A DNA stretch of 64,000 nt from Microvirga sp. TS319 (lineage in GTDB: Bacteria; Pseudomonadota; Alphaproteobacteria; Rhizobiales; Beijerinckiaceae). Location: assembly GCF_041276405.1 (NCBI RefSeq), contig NZ_JBGGGT010000002.1:1463001-1527000 (forward strand), in the 5' to 3' direction. Positions 9,003-18,043 of this stretch are shown one piece after another; the stretch's first letter is position 1, and the number at the start of each line of letters is the position of its first letter. Made by a program: the position numbers and the translations under genes. The notes beneath the pieces were generated by a model. That model was given only the letters and a program-made list of their open reading frames with translations, was not told the origin of the DNA and ran no database searches.

Positions 9003-9526
9003 TGCTGCGCCTCCTTCTTCTCCGCCATGCCAAGGCTGCCTGGCCGTCGGGCATCCTCGACGTGGACCGGCCGCTGGCCCCGCGGGGGCAGGAGGCTTCG
9101 GCCGCCATTGGGAACTACATGAAGCGCGAATGCCTGGCGCCGGACCTCGTCATCCTGTCCCCGGCGCGCCGGACCCAGGAAACCTGGGAGCTCGTGCAGC
9201 CGATTCTCGGCGAGGTGCCGAGCCGCCTCGACGGGCGCATCTATGAGGCTCCCCTTGCGCGGCTTCTCACGGTTCTGCAGGAGATCGAACCGGAAGCGCA
9301 GACGGTTCTGATGATTGGCCATAATCCCGGCTTCGAGGATCTGGCGAGTTTCCTGATCGGCGAGGGTGACATGGACGGGATTCTGCGGCTCGGGCGCAAA
9401 TATCCGACCGCCGGTCTCGCCGTCGTCGATTTTCCGCACGAAAGCTGGGCCCACGTGAAGCGCAAGTCCGGAAAGCTGGAACGTTTCGCGACCCCCAAAT
9501 CCGTCGGAGCCGGCGAGGACGATTAG
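9002..9526 (+). CDS. sixA: SixA-like phosphohistidine phosphatase
   Basis: A 174-residue member of the histidine phosphatase superfamily. LLLLRHAKA holds the RH catalytic motif at the N-terminus, and VLMIGHNPGFED supplies the second catalytic histidine. SixA proteins dephosphorylate phosphohistidine in Hpt or PTS proteins; the target here is unknown. The start overlaps the moxR stop by one base, implying translational coupling. The TAG stop (9524-9526) is the first three bases of a palindromic repeat. Confidence 0.85.
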   Translation: MLRLLLLRHAKAAWPSGILDVDRPLAPRGQEASAAIGNYMKRECLAPDLVILSPARRTQETWELVQPILGEVPSRLDGRIYEAPLARLLTVLQEIEPEAQTVLMIGHNPGFEDLASFLIGEGDMDGILRLGRKYPTAGLAVVDFPHESWAHVKRKSGKLERFATPKSVGAGEDD

Positions 9527-9630
9527 AGCATCGAACGCGGGAAGTGGGAACCGGTTTTGCGTGAAGAGATGCTCAAGCAAGGAGAGCATCGAACGCGGGA
9601 AGTGAGAACCGGTTTTGCGTCCGATGCTCC
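9524..9630. repeat. Palindromic repeat, duplicated A-type half units
   Basis: Two near-identical copies of an approximately 45-bp unit (gagcatcgaacgcgg...aaccggttttgcgt) lie in tandem, closed by ccgatgctcc. The first TAG is the sixA stop. The element fills the gap to the convergent GNAT gene and may act as a shared 3' structure. Confidence 0.85.
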
Positions 9631-9636
9631 AGGCGT

Positions 9637-10170
9637 TCAGGCTTCCCGTTCCTGGAAATCGATGAACAGCAGTTCCTCGTCGTAGAAGACGCCGCCGACG
9701 CGCAAAGCCTTGCGTTCGATTCCATAGGGTCTGAAGCCGAGGGCGTGATAGGTGCGCCGGGCACTGTCGTTCATGAGGCCAACCGCCGCTTCGAGCATGA
9801 TCACGTGCCGCGAGGCGTGATCGATCACCTGCTGGACGAGCCGCCGTCCCAATCCATGGCCGCGCCGGTCCTCCTGGACATAGACCCCCCACATCACGCC
9901 CTTGTGAGACGCCTTGGCGCGTTCGTAGACCGCAAAGCCCGCCATGCCCACGAGGCGGCCCTCCGCAAAAGCTCCGAAAATGGCGTTGGGGCCCGGGGCG
10001 GGAATGCGCGCCCGCACGGTCTCGAGGGGAAGCGGAGCTTCCTCCTCGTAGCTGGAGCCGAAGGCTTCCGGGCTGGCCGCGAGGGCTTCCAGCCTGAGGT
10101 CCCGGTAGGCGCGGGCGTCTGACGGCTCCAGGGTCCGGATCGGGATATCGGCTGTCATGAGGGGACTCAT
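9637..10170 (-). CDS. GNAT-family N-acetyltransferase
   Basis: A 177-residue acetyltransferase. The acetyl-CoA pyrophosphate loop is VYVQEDRRGHGLGRRLV, with the Q/R-x2-G-x-G/A signature as RRGHGLG; downstream come the NDSARRTYHALGF helix and a final beta strand. It resembles generic GNATs that acetylate small amines or protein N-termini; the substrate is unknown. ATG 10158 is an alternative start; neither start has a clear Shine-Dalgarno sequence. Confidence 0.85.
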   Translation of the reverse strand: MSPLMTADIPIRTLEPSDARAYRDLRLEALAASPEAFGSSYEEEAPLPLETVRARIPAPGPNAIFGAFAEGRLVGMAGFAVYERAKASHKGVMWGVYVQEDRRGHGLGRRLVQQVIDHASRHVIMLEAAVGLMNDSARRTYHALGFRPYGIERKALRVGGVFYDEELLFIDFQEREA

Positions 10171-10321
10171 AGGACGGATCGCCTATTCGTGGAGTGGGCG
10201 GAACCGCAGGTCAAGGTCGCCGATGCCGTGGCTTTGCGGCATGAACCTATCCGATCAGCCATCGTTTCTCCTGAAACCGTCTTCAGAAATCTTCAGGCGT
10301 TCGCGGGATCGACATCTCACC

Positions 10322-11341
10322 ATGCTGCTTCAGACGCTTCTTGCGCTCGGGCTTGCCGGCCGTGCCCTGCTTCCCGGCATCGCGGATTTTTCGGGTCCGG
10401 CGCAGACGCTCCAGGTTCGCTACGAACCCAAGAGCCGCGAGGTGACGAACTGGCGCTCCGAGGCGGTCGACGCCCTCGAGCCGAAGCTCGTCATTACCCT
10501 GGCGGCTCTCCTCAAGGCGGAGCGCCCGTTCGTGACCCGTTGCGTGAAGCTGAACAATTACTGGTGCATCAAGAGCGCCCGCTGGAGTGGGGAAATCGCC
10601 ACCGACGGCGAGGGCCATGTGGGCTTCGCGTCCGCTCATCACGGCGCGGATGCTGCGGCGCTGCTCCTGAAACGCTATTATCTCGATTACGGGCGCAAAT
10701 CCGCGCTCGACATCGTCCGCCGCTGGGCTCCGCCCGAATGCGGCGTCGCGACCGGGATCGGCGGGATCGCGGTGCTCGCCGTGCGGGGGATCGGCGGAAC
10801 AGTCCGCGCCCAGTATCTCGCTTCGCGCCGCAAGGGGAACGTGGTGCGATATACGGCGAAGGGCGGCCCCGGTGGCAAGCCGGGCCGGGTTTCGATCGTC
10901 ATTCCCGTCAAGCCGAAGACACCGGAATACCGCGTGCCAAGCATCGCTGTCGGCATGGGCGAGAAGCCCAAGGCCCCCGATCCGAGGCCCCTCGTTGTCG
11001 AAAAACCCAGGCCCAAGCGGGAAGCGGCGGCGAAAGCCCCTGCTACTCCCAGCCCGCAGGCGGCCTCCACCTGTGCTCCCGATGAGCAGCGCCTGCGCAA
11101 CTACGCGGGCCGCATGGTCGAGGGACTGGGAATAGGGCCCAAGGACGATCTCAAGCTGTTCGCGGTGGACGGAAAACCTTTGCCGAATCTCGCTCCGGTG
11201 ATGCTGGCCATGTCGGCCGTCGAGCTGGGGGCGCTCCAGGCCAGCCCGGATCTGGTCAAGGCCGCCATCGAGCGGGCAGTCCGGAAGATCGAGACGAGGG
11301 CCGAGACCGGCTCTTCCGCTCCGGATCGGCTCGATAACTAG
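10322..11341 (+). CDS. Hypothetical exported protein
   Basis: A 339-residue protein of unknown function. The start chosen is the ATG of MLLQTLLALGLAGRALLPG, which looks like an uncleaved or poorly cleaved signal sequence. The middle holds a conserved-looking block with two cysteines (CVKLNNYWCIKSARW) and the phrase HHGADAAALLLKRYYLDYG, which resembles peptidoglycan-associated or lysozyme-like proteins only vaguely. The C-terminal half is proline/lysine-rich (about residues 215-255) and then helical. It reads away from the GNAT gene. I assign no function. Confidence 0.65.
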   Translation: MLLQTLLALGLAGRALLPGIADFSGPAQTLQVRYEPKSREVTNWRSEAVDALEPKLVITLAALLKAERPFVTRCVKLNNYWCIKSARWSGEIATDGEGHVGFASAHHGADAAALLLKRYYLDYGRKSALDIVRRWAPPECGVATGIGGIAVLAVRGIGGTVRAQYLASRRKGNVVRYTAKGGPGGKPGRVSIVIPVKPKTPEYRVPSIAVGMGEKPKAPDPRPLVVEKPRPKREAAAKAPATPSPQAASTCAPDEQRLRNYAGRMVEGLGIGPKDDLKLFAVDGKPLPNLAPVMLAMSAVELGALQASPDLVKAAIERAVRKIETRAETGSSAPDRLDN

Positions 11342-11600
11342 TGGACTACGCCTGGGAACGCCCTGGGAGAAAGGGACATCGATCCTTTCCGCGTGTTCCA
11401 AAACCGAGTTGGTGAAACCATCGCCGATCGGTCGGGGCAAGATCGCCGGAAGTTCGCGCGCGATCTCTTGATACGTTGCAAATCTCAATGATCCATGTTT
11501 AGTTGTAACGTTGCGTTGGGGCAGCAGGCCGGCCAGGGCTCGTTGGTTCCGGCATGGTCGCTTCTCCGCCCCCTCAGACTTGACCGGAGACTCGCAGGCC
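11342..11600 (+). promoter_or_regulatory. Intergenic region upstream of an RTX gene
   Basis: No gene is visible. The stretch must hold the RTX promoter; a relatively AT-rich patch lies at about 11470-11515. GGAG at 11586-11589 is the probable ribosome site for the ATG at 11601. I cannot name a regulator. Confidence 0.35.
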
Positions 11601-13418
11601 ATGGCCCTTACAACGAAGTCCGTTGCCGAATATTTGGCTGGAGCGCCTTTCCCGGCCGGGACCATAGCGATCGTCGACAGCCCCGAGGCCATCAGTGCTC
11701 TGACCGTTCCGCAGATCGCGGCCCTCGCCGGCAACGGCGTCGTCTCGCTCAATGCCAATTCCAGTGACGATACCCGGCGGGTCTCGCTCTCGATCGCGAA
11801 GGTGGAGGCTCTGGGCGCCGTGGCCCTTAGCGCCGACGACGTGATCGAACTGGTGGATAGCGAGGCTGCCATCCAGCAGCTGACCGAACCGCAGGTCAAT
11901 GCCCTGAACACCAGGGGCGTCGATATCATCAATGGGGAAGGAGGATCGCTCCAGATTTCGAAAGACATCGCCAAATGGATAACGCGGACCAACCTGACCT
12001 TTCACGAACTCGATCTCGTCAGGATCAGCGACGACTTGGGAACATTCGGATTTTCGGCTCAAGAGATTGCGGCCCTGTCCGATAAAGGTGTCGACATTCT
12101 CGATTCGACAGCGGATATCAATGCTCGGTTCACGGCGGACCAGGTCATTGCTTTCGTGCAGTCGGATTTGAGCTTCTGGGGCGATGATGCCGTTACGATC
12201 GCGCTCAGTACGCAAGAGATGTCTCGCTTGACAGCCGCTCACCTGACAGGTCTCGGCAACAAATTCGTCGATACAATCCGCGCGACCGACAACAATCTCT
12301 CCATATCTCTCGATCAATACAAGTCTATCAGCGACCCTCTGAACAACATCACGCTGATGGCGGAGAGCCACATTACGCTTGCTCTCAGCCTGACCGACCT
12401 GGCGATCTCGAGGGACAGCGAGCTCGCCGCATCCGCTGCAAACAACATCGATGACATTTCCTTGAATGCCGTCGGGCAGGTCTTCGGGTCGTTCGATGCC
12501 CGGATGTTCATCGCCCTCGCGGATCGGGGGATAACCATCCTTGATGCGAGCGACAATGCCCTGGGCCTCACGATCGCTCAGTTCGATGCCTTGAGCGGGA
12601 TCGGCGGCATGAAGCTGACCATGGAGGATACCGTCACCCTGTCGGTGAACCATGCGGAGGTGGCTGGGCTCGACGAAGGGCGGATGGCGGACATGCGGAC
12701 CAAGGGCGTCGACATCGTGAGCCTCCGGGACATGGGGCAGGTCCTTGGCGCCTTGACGGTCGATCAGATCTCCGCCTTGGCGACCAAGGGCATCGATGTC
12801 TTCGATGCCCAGGACAACAGGCTGACCCTGACCGCAGCCCAATACGCCGCGCTCAATGCCATCCGGCTTTCCGCCGCCGATATCGTGACGATCGTGGCGG
12901 ATACCACGTATACCCTATCGGCCGAAGCCGATCACCTGACCCTGACGGGCAATGCGCTGCGGGGCACCGGCAACAATCTTTCCAACACGCTGACCGGCAA
13001 TGCGAAGAGCAATACCCTCAGCGGGCTCAACGGGAACGACACCCTGGCGGGCGGCCTCGGCAACGACACGCTCTACGGCGGCCGCAACAAGGACGTATTC
13101 GTTTTCGCCACCCGGCCGAACAGGTCGAGCAACTGGGACACGATCAAGGATTTCTCGGTCGCAGACGACACGATCTGGCTCGACAATGCCGTATTCACGA
13201 AGATCGGTTCAGGTACTCCCTCGAGCCCGAGGATGTTGGCGTCGAAGTATTTCACCGTCGGAGGCAAGGCGGCGGATTCCTACGACCGGATCATCTACGA
13301 CAAGAAGACGGGCTATCTGTCCTATGATGCGGATGGCTCGGGCAAGGGGGCTGCAATCGTGTTCGCAAAACTCGGCGCCGGCCTCAAGATGACGGCTGCG
13401 GACTTCCAGGTGATCTGA
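11601..13418 (+). CDS. RTX-type secreted protein with N-terminal leucine/aspartate repeats
   Basis: A 605-residue protein. Residues 1-450 are built from degenerate repeats of about 45-50 residues with the pattern LTxxQIxALxxxGVxxLD, for example LTVPQIAAL, FSAQEIAALSDKGVDILD and LTVDQISALATKGIDVFD. Then come a few RTX calcium-binding nonapeptides (GLNGNDTLAGGLGNDTLYGG) and a C-terminal domain with VFVFATR, IKDFSVADDTIWLDN and LSYDADGSG, ending in DFQVI. That C-terminus is shared with three other RTX proteins in the window. It is probably exported by a type I system; there is no N-terminal signal peptide. Confidence 0.88.
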   Translation: MALTTKSVAEYLAGAPFPAGTIAIVDSPEAISALTVPQIAALAGNGVVSLNANSSDDTRRVSLSIAKVEALGAVALSADDVIELVDSEAAIQQLTEPQVNALNTRGVDIINGEGGSLQISKDIAKWITRTNLTFHELDLVRISDDLGTFGFSAQEIAALSDKGVDILDSTADINARFTADQVIAFVQSDLSFWGDDAVTIALSTQEMSRLTAAHLTGLGNKFVDTIRATDNNLSISLDQYKSISDPLNNITLMAESHITLALSLTDLAISRDSELAASAANNIDDISLNAVGQVFGSFDARMFIALADRGITILDASDNALGLTIAQFDALSGIGGMKLTMEDTVTLSVNHAEVAGLDEGRMADMRTKGVDIVSLRDMGQVLGALTVDQISALATKGIDVFDAQDNRLTLTAAQYAALNAIRLSAADIVTIVADTTYTLSAEADHLTLTGNALRGTGNNLSNTLTGNAKSNTLSGLNGNDTLAGGLGNDTLYGGRNKDVFVFATRPNRSSNWDTIKDFSVADDTIWLDNAVFTKIGSGTPSSPRMLASKYFTVGGKAADSYDRIIYDKKTGYLSYDADGSGKGAAIVFAKLGAGLKMTAADFQVI

Positions 13419-13557
13419 GGGGGCAACTCCGGCAAACGCGTGCCGGCATCCCGTCCGGCAAGCCTTCATCGGTGAGGAAGAAAAGCGGAATCTGCGCTTT
13501 ATATTCGGTTTGCCGCACCCCATGTGAGCCTGAACGACAGCAAAGTTCAGGTTCCGC

Positions 13558-15006
13558 GTGCCGCTTCTTACCGACATTCCCTCCCGCATGGGCGCTGCCG
13601 CACAATCTCTCTGGGAAGCGTCCGGTCAACTGATCCAGCCTTCGCTCCGTCTCGGCGTCACGGGTCTCGCCCGTTCCGGAAAGACCGTGTTCACCACGGC
13701 GCTCGTGCATCATCTGACCCGCGGCACCAGTCTTCCCGCCTTCCGGGCCTCGGCCGAAGGCCGGATCCGGCGCGCGCACCTCGCCCATCAGCCCGACGAC
13801 GCGGTGCCGCGGTTCCCGTTCGAGGAGCATATGGCTTCCCTCACGGAGGAACGTCTGTGGCCGCAATCCACGAGCCGGATCAGCGAGTTGCGGGTGGATG
13901 TTGAATATGAACGCAAGGCCGGCTGGCGTCCGGGCCCGGCATCCCTTGCCCTCGATATCGTGGATTATCCCGGCGAATGGCTGCTGGATCTGGCCCTTCT
14001 CGACGCGAATTATGCCGACTGGTCCCGTCAGACCGTCCAGGCCAGCCGCCGGCCCGATCGGGCGGCGGTCGCGGGCCGCTGGCACGACATTCTGAAGACC
14101 CTCGACCCCTCCGGCCCCGCCGACGAGGTGCTGGCGGCAAAAGCCAGCGAGGTCTTCAAGGATTACCTCCTGGCTCTCCGGTCGGGCGCCGAGTCGGTGG
14201 CGACGACTCCTCCGGGGCGCTTCCTCATGCCGGGCGATCTGGCGGGCTCGCCCGCGCTGACCTTCGCGCCCCTCGACCTGCCCGCGGGGCGGGCTATCGC
14301 GCCGGGCAGCTTCGCGGCCCTCATGGAGCGCCGGTTCGAGGCCTACAAGACCCACGTCGTGAGGCCCTTCTTTCGCGATCATTTCCAGCGCATCGACCGG
14401 CAGATCGTCCTGGTGGACGTGCTGGCCGCCATCGATGCGGGGCCCGCGGCCCTGGCCGAACTGGAGGAGGCGCTCGATCAGGTGCTGATGGCGTTCCGGA
14501 TCGGCCGCAACACGCTGCTCTCCCGCGTGTTCTCGCCGCGCGCCGACCGGGTGCTGTTCGCGGCGACCAAGGCCGATCACATCCACCACACCGATCACGA
14601 CCGCCTCGACGCGGTTCTGCGCCTCCTCGTGAACCGGGCCACCCGTCGCACGGAGGCAGCGGGAGCGCGGGTCGGCACGGTCGCACTGGCGTCCCTGCGG
14701 GCCACGCGTGAAACCACCATTCGCGAGGGCCGGGAAACCCTTCGGGCGGTGGCCGGCGTGCCCGAGGCGGGCGAGCGGGTCGGGGACGAGATTTTCGACG
14801 GTGAGACCGAGGCTGCGATCTTTCCGGGCGAGCTGCCGGACAATGCGGAGGCCATTTTTCAGGGCGTGATCGAGCCCGGTTCCTTGCGGTTCCCGCGCTT
14901 CCGGCCGCCCAGGCTTCCGGTCGACGCAGCGGGCCGCATGGCCAAGATGCCCCATATCCGTCTCGACCGCGCCCTTGAATTCCTGCTGGGGGACCGTTTC
15001 GCATGA
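13558..15006 (+). CDS. ycjX: YcjX-like P-loop NTPase (DUF463)
   Basis: A 482-residue protein of the YcjX family. The P-loop is GLARSGKT near residue 37, and SLALDIVDYPGEWLLDL is the family's Walker B/G3-like block. These GTPase-like proteins are often stress-induced and paired with the membrane protein YcjF, as here. The start is GTG at 13558; an in-frame ATG at 13588 would cut ten residues but still keep the P-loop. It overlaps ycjF by 4 bp. Confidence 0.88.
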   Translation: MPLLTDIPSRMGAAAQSLWEASGQLIQPSLRLGVTGLARSGKTVFTTALVHHLTRGTSLPAFRASAEGRIRRAHLAHQPDDAVPRFPFEEHMASLTEERLWPQSTSRISELRVDVEYERKAGWRPGPASLALDIVDYPGEWLLDLALLDANYADWSRQTVQASRRPDRAAVAGRWHDILKTLDPSGPADEVLAAKASEVFKDYLLALRSGAESVATTPPGRFLMPGDLAGSPALTFAPLDLPAGRAIAPGSFAALMERRFEAYKTHVVRPFFRDHFQRIDRQIVLVDVLAAIDAGPAALAELEEALDQVLMAFRIGRNTLLSRVFSPRADRVLFAATKADHIHHTDHDRLDAVLRLLVNRATRRTEAAGARVGTVALASLRATRETTIREGRETLRAVAGVPEAGERVGDEIFDGETEAAIFPGELPDNAEAIFQGVIEPGSLRFPRFRPPRLPVDAAGRMAKMPHIRLDRALEFLLGDRFA

Positions 15007-15989
15007 GCCGCCAACCTCGCGCCTTCCGCCTCGACGATCCCAACGTGACCGGTGGCTCGATCCAGGTCACGGAAGATCCCGTCGACGCCATCGAAGCGGC
15101 GGACGGCGTCGTCGTCCCCATGGGCGAGCGGCGACGCGCGCCCTGGATGGGCATTCTTCTTTCGGCCGCATCGGGGCTCGTCGTTCTGGGGCTCGGCCTC
15201 GCCCTCGAGAACCTGATCGTCGAGCTCTATGCGGTTGCTCCCTGGCTCGGCTGGGTCGCATTGGCTCTGGCGGTCCTGGCGGCCCTGGCTTTTCTCGCCA
15301 TCATCGGACGCGAGGTTCTCGGGATCTGGCGGGAGCAGAAGATCGAGCGGCTGCGCGAGGCCGCCGTCGATGCCCTCGCGGTGAAGGACCACAAGGCTGC
15401 CAAGGGCATCGTGGCCGATCTCGTGAGCCTGTACGGGGCGAGGAGCGGCTCCGCCCGCGCAAGCGCGCGCCTCAAGGAGCTGACCGACGAGATCATCGAT
15501 GCGGATGACCGGCTGGCCATCGCCGAGCGCGAGCTGCTCGCTCCGCTCGACGCGCAGGCGAAACGCGCGATCGCCGCTGCAGCCAAGCAGGTTTCCCTCG
15601 TCACGGCCGTGAGCCCCCGGGCCATCGTGGACGTGGCCTTCGTGATTTTCGCGGCCGTGCGGTTGCTGCGCACGCTGGCGCGGATCTATGGCGGCAGGCC
15701 CGGGCTGTTCGGCTTTCTGAGGCTGGCTAAGGCGGCACTGAATCATCTCGCAGTCACGGGCGGAATGGCCGTCGGCGACAGCCTGCTGCAGCAGGTCCTG
15801 GGGCTGGGTCTGGCGGCCCGGATTTCGGCGAAGCTGGGCGAGGGCGTCCTGAATGGGCTCATGACCGCTCGATTCGGACTGGCCGCGCTGTCCGTCTGCC
15901 GGCCGCTGCCCTTCGTCCGGGAGGAGCCCCCGAAGATCGGGGATGTGGCGGGAGAGCTGGTCAGTCGCGCGGAGGCCGCTACCTCTTAG
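15003..15989 (+). CDS. ycjF: YcjF-like inner-membrane protein (TIGR01620/DUF697)
   Basis: A 328-residue membrane protein. Two hydrophobic helices at about residues 46-70 and 78-104 are followed by a helical cytoplasmic domain and a C-terminal DUF697-type region (ISPRAIVD-like VSPRAIVDVAFVIFAAVR, then LAVTGGMAVGD). It starts with ATG overlapping the ycjX stop (ATGA), so it is translationally coupled. The pair's molecular role is not established; membrane-stress functions are suggested for related proteins. Confidence 0.87.
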   Translation: MSRQPRAFRLDDPNVTGGSIQVTEDPVDAIEAADGVVVPMGERRRAPWMGILLSAASGLVVLGLGLALENLIVELYAVAPWLGWVALALAVLAALAFLAIIGREVLGIWREQKIERLREAAVDALAVKDHKAAKGIVADLVSLYGARSGSARASARLKELTDEIIDADDRLAIAERELLAPLDAQAKRAIAAAAKQVSLVTAVSPRAIVDVAFVIFAAVRLLRTLARIYGGRPGLFGFLRLAKAALNHLAVTGGMAVGDSLLQQVLGLGLAARISAKLGEGVLNGLMTARFGLAALSVCRPLPFVREEPPKIGDVAGELVSRAEAATS

Positions 15990-16167
15990 GGAGTAGGGAT
16001 GCCGCGGTGCGGCAAATCGTACGGGCGTCAGCTTTGCCTTGCAATTCAATGACTTCCGGAACTGCCGAGCCGGTATTTAGACGAATCGATGACGCTCAAG
16101 AGCGTTGTGGTGCAACTCGCTTCCCTATATAGGGGCGCCACAGTTCATCGGGGAACAACGGCCGAAC

Positions 16168-16587
16168 ATGACAGACATCGTTATTGATGAGGGATATCGA
16201 CCGACAGAAGACGAGCCCTTCATGAATGAACGGCAGAGGGAGTATTTCCGGCGCAAGCTGATCCGCTGGAAGAGCGACATCCTCAAAGAGGCTCAGGAAA
16301 CCCTCGCCACCTTGCAGAGCGAGAATGAGAACCATCCTGACCTGGCGGACCGCGCCTCTTCCGAAACGGATCGGGCCATCGAGCTTCGTGCTCGTGACCG
16401 TCAGCGCAAGCTGATCGCCAAGATCGATGCGGCGCTCGCCCGGATCGAGGACGGCTCCTACGGATATTGCGAGGAAACCGGCGATCCGATTTCCCTCAAG
16501 CGCCTCGAGGCTCGCCCCATCGCGACCCTCTCGCTGGAGGCTCAGGAGCGGCACGAGCGCAATGAGCGGGTCTACCGGGACGACTGA
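16168..16587 (+). CDS. dksA: DksA/TraR-family RNA polymerase-binding protein
   Basis: A 139-residue DksA. A helical coiled-coil region with FMNERQREYFRRKLIRWK occupies about residues 15-95, and the C-terminal globular region carries SYGYCEETGDP, RLEARPIATL and EAQERHER. Of the four zinc-finger cysteines in the E. coli protein only one remains, so zinc is probably not bound. DksA enters the secondary channel of RNA polymerase and acts with ppGpp. The start is the ATG of MTDIVIDEG. A strong terminator follows. Confidence 0.9.
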   Translation: MTDIVIDEGYRPTEDEPFMNERQREYFRRKLIRWKSDILKEAQETLATLQSENENHPDLADRASSETDRAIELRARDRQRKLIAKIDAALARIEDGSYGYCEETGDPISLKRLEARPIATLSLEAQERHERNERVYRDD

Positions 16588-16611
16588 CCCTCTTCCGTCA
16601 TTTCCAAAAAG

Positions 16612-16641
16612 AAAAAGGGCTCCGGCAACGGAGCCCTTTTT
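16612..16641 (+). terminator. Rho-independent terminator after dksA
   Basis: AAAAAGGGCTCCG (16612-16624) pairs with CGGAGCCCTTTTT (16629-16641) around a GCAA loop, 25 bp after the dksA stop. The A-tract and T-run allow it to work in both directions. Confidence 0.9.
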
Positions 16642-16674
16642 CATTGGATGCGATGGGTGACGGCGAGAGCCTGA

Positions 16675-16816
16675 CAGCATCGGACGCGACATCGAACGCA
16701 CGTCCAATGCTATCAGTCTATGGTCTTGCGCGTCTTTTCACGTCCGATGCTCCCTTTTTGGAAAGAGCGCATCGTTCTCGCGAAAAACCGGGCCCACTTT
16801 TTCGCACGATGCGCTA
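16675..16816. repeat. Palindromic repeat, A variant plus B module
   Basis: A long A-type unit (agcatcggacg ... cacgtccgatgctc) is followed by a B module (gcgcatcgt ... acgatgcgc, inner arms gcgaaaaa/tttttcgc). The last bases CTA are the complement of the TAG stop of the FliO-like gene. Confidence 0.85.
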
Positions 16817-18043
16817 GTTCCGCTTGCCCGCATCGAGCGGACGCCCGAGGAGGCGGGCGAACTCGGCCTCGATCTCCTCCACGGAGAAGGGATCGGGTTC
16901 CTTCGGCGCCTTGGAGGCTGCGGCTGGCTCCGGCTGCTTCGGAGGCAGCGGGGACGGGGCGGGGCGCACGGCTTCGGCGGCCGGACGGGGCTGCTCGGGC
17001 TCAGGCTCGGGAGCGCGCTCCACGACGGGTTCCTCGCGGTCCTCGCGGCCGAAATCCACGCGAACCTCCTCGGCAGAGGCAGATTCGAGCAGGTCGTCCT
17101 CCTCGATCTGCTCTTCACGCGTCTCGTAGGCGGGCGCGGGGGGAGGCGCGACCGTCGCGGCGGGGCGCTTCAGGGCTTCCTCGAGCTGCTTGGCCATGTT
17201 GGACAGGACCGCGGCATCGGGCCCTGCCTTGACGGCAGGAGCGGCAGGAGCGGCAGGAGCGGCAGGAGCCGGGCGGACAGGCTCTGCCGGTGGGGGAGGC
17301 GCGGGCGGAGTCGGTGCCGCTGACGCTGCGGTCGTCGGCGTTGCCCGCGACTGGAAGGGCGGTGGCGTGAAGGTCGGACGAGGCTCAGGGCGCTCCACCG
17401 GAGGAACGGCGGCGGCCGGCGCGCTCGGGGCGGGCGCGGAGCGCGCTTCGGCGCGCAGGCCAGGAATGGTGGATGACGCGGACACCGAGACGGTATCCGG
17501 CTTCAGAACGGGTTCTGGGCGCGCCGGGACAGGTGCGCTGACCGAGGCCACGGCCGAAAGCTCCTGGTCGACGTCGGATTCCTCGGAGGGCCGACGCACG
17601 AAGGCGTCGAGCTGAGCCGCGAGCTGGGTTTCGATGGAGGGACGCCCATTGGCTTCCACCTGTGTGGGGCGCGGAGCCTGATCGAAGGCGGGCTCCAAAC
17701 GCTCCGGGCCGGGCTCGTTGGCGGCGGCCGGAATGCGCGCACCCGCCACGCGCACGATGTTGGTCTCGATGACCGCATCGTTGGGGCCGCCGATCAGGAG
17801 GAGGTGCTCGACGTTGTCACGCCGCAGCAGAACGAGCTGGCGCTGACGGTCGAGGTCGTAAACGTCGACGATGCCGAGGCGCGGCTGGCGGCTGCGGGAC
17901 CGGTCGCTGCCCGGCATCATGAGGCGGGCGCCGGTCAGCTTGCGCAGCACCAGGCCGAACAAGGCGACCAGGGCCAGGATGATCGCAAACGCGATCACGA
18001 AAAGGACTGCCCGCGACGCTTCGATACCAAAAAATGATGACAC
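16814..18043 (-). CDS. FliO-like flagellar biosynthesis protein with Pro/Ala-rich tail
   Basis: A 409-residue protein. One TM helix lies at residues 10-33 (AVLFVIAFAIILALVALFG), followed by a FliO-type domain to about residue 105: RLGIVDVYDLDRQRQLVLLR then EHLLLIGGPNDAVIE. The remaining 300 residues are proline-, alanine- and glutamate-rich and probably disordered. FliO assists assembly of the flagellar export gate. No other flagellar gene is nearby, but a CtrA box lies upstream, as is common for early flagellar genes. The TAG stop is donated by a repeat element. Confidence 0.72.
   Translation of the reverse strand: MSSFFGIEASRAVLFVIAFAIILALVALFGLVLRKLTGARLMMPGSDRSRSRQPRLGIVDVYDLDRQRQLVLLRRDNVEHLLLIGGPNDAVIETNIVRVAGARIPAAANEPGPERLEPAFDQAPRPTQVEANGRPSIETQLAAQLDAFVRRPSEESDVDQELSAVASVSAPVPARPEPVLKPDTVSVSASSTIPGLRAEARSAPAPSAPAAAVPPVERPEPRPTFTPPPFQSRATPTTAASAAPTPPAPPPPAEPVRPAPAAPAAPAAPAVKAGPDAAVLSNMAKQLEEALKRPAATVAPPPAPAYETREEQIEEDDLLESASAEEVRVDFGREDREEPVVERAPEPEPEQPRPAAEAVRPAPSPLPPKQPEPAAASKAPKEPDPFSVEEIEAEFARLLGRPLDAGKRN

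Noticed and set aside
11502..11509. GTTGTAAC shared upstream of two RTX genes (also 35396-35403, complement)
   Set aside because: An 8-mer is expected about twice by chance in a window this long, and the distance to the start differs.
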